From positions 37,676,979-37,740,978 of the forward strand of contig OX463780.1 of assembly GCA_949825025.1 (NCBI GenBank): DNA of 64,000 nucleotides. Direction: 5' to 3'. Under the pieces are notes generated by a model. That model ran no database searches. It saw nothing but the letters and a program-made list of their open reading frames with translations, and was not told where the DNA came from. A program made the position numbers and the translations under genes. This stretch comes from Siphlonurus alternatus (lineage: Eukaryota > Arthropoda > Insecta > Ephemeroptera > Siphlonuridae). Shown piece after piece: positions 61,321 through 64,000 of this stretch. Within the stretch, counting starts at the first letter, position 1; the number at the start of each line of letters is the position of its first letter.

Positions 61321-63188
61321 TTCAATTTGATATTATCGATGCTAGAATCCAATTAAGATGTTGTAACTATTCATGAGTAAATGTTTCAAAAACAATATAT
61401 ATATATATATAAACATGAACTATACACCGTTCATAAATATATAATACTTAGAAGTCTCCCCAAGCAACCTCAGTTCTCTCAGTCTTTGAATATATATTTG
61501 TAGTCCAGAATACCATACACGCACGGTTCTGACCGCTGACCGTGAGACTCCACAATGATGTAGCAAAGAATATTGGGTTATATTTCTTAAAAATAGAAAA
61601 CACTTGAGACTATTGAATATATATCGACCATTTTGCATATGAAGTCTAAAAACATCAGTTTTATGAACTATGAATGGGTCTCGAAAAGTTTCTGATGTTA
61701 TCTGACTTTTTGTTGTAAGAATTCTTGGAAGAGCTCATTTTCTGGACCACCTAGATATTCATGCAGGGGCGTGCGTCATAAAGTTAGAACTCACCAGCAA
61801 CTCTTATGGAACTAAAATGTACACATAGCAGCACATAAGTTGAAATTGTTGTATGTACATGTTATCTGTCGCATTCATTTTCAAATGTAAATTAAATAAA
61901 AAAAAATGCATTTCTTTTACATGCGTCGTGTTTATTATGATTTGACAGGGTTGGTATGGTATCTTTTAAAAACATAGCTTGAAACTGAATGCTGTCAACT
62001 AAAATATTTACTTCGGTTCTTTCCTTGTACAAATAAAAATAAAAGCTATGGAAGCTATACGAAGCAAGTTTTAAAAATAGACATAAGTTTTTTTTTATTG
62101 TTGCATGTATAAAAATAGAAACATATATGTTAAAATGCAATTGCTCGTATTTTGTTGTTGAACTATTTTTATAAAAAAAAAAAAATAAATAAAAAAAAAA
62201 AAAAAAAAATGATGATGATGATGATGGAAGGGTTTCTTTTGTATTATAAAATAAAAATTTAAAACATATTTTACTGAAATAATATTTATAAAACGTTCAA
62301 TTTTCCTAAGTATTTCAAACTCAGTCATTACGTGTTCCTCGTTCAGGTAATTTCACAGAAGTTCTCTCGTAATTTTAAATCAAATGAACATGTTCATTCT
62401 TAATTTCATGAACATGAACATGAATTTGTTCAATTTATGAGTGAATGAACATGAATTGAGCAAGTTCATTTCATACATGAACGTGGCCAAGACTGATGCT
62501 CAGCTCTCCAGACAACATTTTTTATTGCTATTTTTTTCCCGACGAAAATTTAAATTGAAATAACTTGTGATTGAATTGAATAATATATAATTGTAAAGTA
62601 AAAGGTCCTATTTCATTTGAAATAATAAACTTTGAATTTGCTACTGCCACGTACCAAGATCTTTATTCCAAATGAAATATTACCTTTTTTACTAAATATA
62701 CGTACTGCAGATTTTGCAGCTTATATAATAATATTCTGTAATGAATAAGTATATATATATATATATATCTTATTTAGAAATTTATAATAAGAGAATACTA
62801 AACTGAACAAATAAAAATAAAATATCACGTTATTTTCGTATCATGCAAACTAACTGATTTTTTATAAAGATTCAGCCCATATGTATGTGAAATTACCTGA
62901 ACAAGGAACATGCAATGATTGAGTTTGAAATACAAGTAATAAAGAAAATTTAACGTTTTACATATTTTATTAAAATGTATTTTAAACTTTTATATTATTT
63001 ATTTTTTACAAAAGAGGCCATATATACCAATATTGAATAACCATGTAATATTTTTACTAAAATTTCGAGTATATTTAAACTTAATTTCTAACAATTAAAT
63101 TAAAATTTTATTCCTAGCAAAACGAAATATTAATTTTATTGAATTAAATTTCCTAAATAAAACAAAATTATGTTCGTTAATGTAGGAC
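61321..63188. other. AT-rich non-coding DNA
   Basis: No gene is supported. There is a TGA trinucleotide run at 62210-62226, repeated TGAACATGAA/TTCATG words at 62380-62490, and AT dinucleotide runs near 61396-61412 and 62752-62768. Confidence 0.55.
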
Positions 63189-63306
63189 ATAAAATTATGT
63201 CACCGTTATTTTATTTTATTTTTTGTCTTGTTCAGTTTTAATTGTAATTTTTATAAAAACACAACAAGAAAAAAGAACAAATAAAATGACGGTGACATAA
63301 TTTTAT
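63189..63306. mobile_element. short MITE with 40-bp inverted ends
   Basis: The left end reads ATAAAATTATGTCACCGTTA and the reverse complement of the right end ATAAAATTATGTCACCGTCA; both continue with TTTTATTT and, after a gap, TCTTGTT. The element is 118 bp and non-coding. No clear target duplication is seen. Confidence 0.7.
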
Positions 63307-63478
63307 ATAATATTATATTTTCTGTCAACATTATACAATCTCTTTGAAAATGAAAAAAAAAAAAATAGAAAACAGGGTATTGTATTTACATTTGTCACAG
63401 ACAATAAATGTGAATTACATTTAAATGCAATAAAAATTATGTAAATATTGTTGGTCGTCTGTGGCTCACTTCGGGTCG

Positions 63479-63602
63479 TCAGACGGCTGAGGTCAGGAGG
63501 GAGGACACGGCCGAGAGATTCGCAAACAAAGGAACGTGATACTGCGCTGCTGGGGGCGACCGTGCGGTGAGCATTACTTCGTACTCACCTCCGCAACAGT
63601 AC
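63479..63602 (-). CDS. candidate - strand exon (terminal, or a 14-nt microexon)
   Basis: On the - strand, ATTGGTCCAG is the acceptor. One base and 40 codons follow (start YCCGGEYEVMLTARSPPAAQ, end SLLTSAV), closed by TGA at 63481-63479. A strong donor GTGAGT sits 14 nt into the exon, so a 14-nt microexon is the alternative. The islet is GC-rich. The phase equals that of the candidate at 54925-55015. The family is not recognised. Confidence 0.3.
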
Positions 63603-64000
63603 CTGGACCAATGTAAACAAAATCTGTGATAAGTCTCTATCTCAATATGAATCAGTCTTACAAATACAGTACGTACAATAGAGTAAAGTGGATTATAGTA
63701 TTTTATTAAAAAAATTGTACAACGTAAGTTAAAAAGAGTAAAACAGAGCGATTTGTACATACAACAAGATAAATTATTTTGAATAAAATTATTAAGTTAT
63801 CTTCTTTAAAAAATATTTTTGCAATAAAATTTAGCTCATGAATGTCAAAAATGAAGTCATTTAAATATCATGTAAGCCTCATAACGCGAGTTGTGAATTA
63901 CTTGTTGACTGCGATAGTAGTTGTTGCATGCTAACAAGAATTCTAACTTTTTATAGAGCTTCTACCAGATTATAATGGTCTGCTCTTACTTTTTCTTGTG
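63603..64000. other. AT-rich non-coding DNA
   Basis: No gene is seen to the end of the window. The upstream part of the 93-codon - strand frame (to 63760) is AT-driven and probably intronic. Confidence 0.55.

Overview
This is a window of animal nuclear DNA. It is strongly AT-rich, with spliced genes, GT-AG introns, microsatellites, many small non-autonomous DNA transposons and one 200-N assembly gap. Long (GA)n/(CT)n tracts, AT-rich introns around GC-rich exons and frequent TACAGTA/TACTGTA words suggest an arthropod, possibly a crustacean. That placement is an impression, not a demonstration.

Two genes are well supported. TMEM192, a lysosomal four-pass membrane protein, lies on the + strand in seven coding exons between 28554 and 32866. 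The exons join in frame into 274 residues, close to the human length of 271. Converging on it from the - strand is a two-exon gene (39189 down to 36876) for a 147-residue protein with an acidic, Ser/Pro-rich N-terminal half and a C-terminal coiled coil; I do not recognise its family. Its poly(A) signal is at 36590-36595. The space between the two 3' ends holds TMEM192 3' UTR and one MITE.

Region by region. 1-28.5 kb: AT-rich intergenic or intronic DNA with MITEs (including three copies of a palindromic family at 3.6, 3.9 and 5.8 kb), a non-LTR retrotransposon 3' end (23.1-23.75 kb), a hAT MITE cut by the gap (26.77-26.89 kb), and a 5S rRNA-headed SINE on the - strand (27.2-27.6 kb). 28.5-35 kb: TMEM192. 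36-39.2 kb: the coiled-coil gene, with a MITE in its intron. 39-47 kb: AT-rich DNA with a CRE/E-box islet (41.2 kb), a candidate short - strand exon (42.5 kb) and an ATTT microsatellite. 47.9-51.9 kb: a large fold-back element with two roughly 1.2 kb arms in inverted orientation and very high identity; a hAT MITE sits in its loop. 52-64 kb: AT-rich DNA with a candidate - strand exon (54.9 kb), a complete hAT MITE with an 8-bp target duplication (61.15 kb), a further MITE (63.2 kb) and a candidate - strand exon (63.6 kb).

Scattered through the AT-rich DNA are short GC-richer islets of about 100-200 bp. Several have splice-acceptor-like edges and open frames of about 33-46 codons. They may be exons of long-intron genes, alternative terminal exons or regulatory elements. 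They are reported with low confidence because several islets are open in more than one frame.
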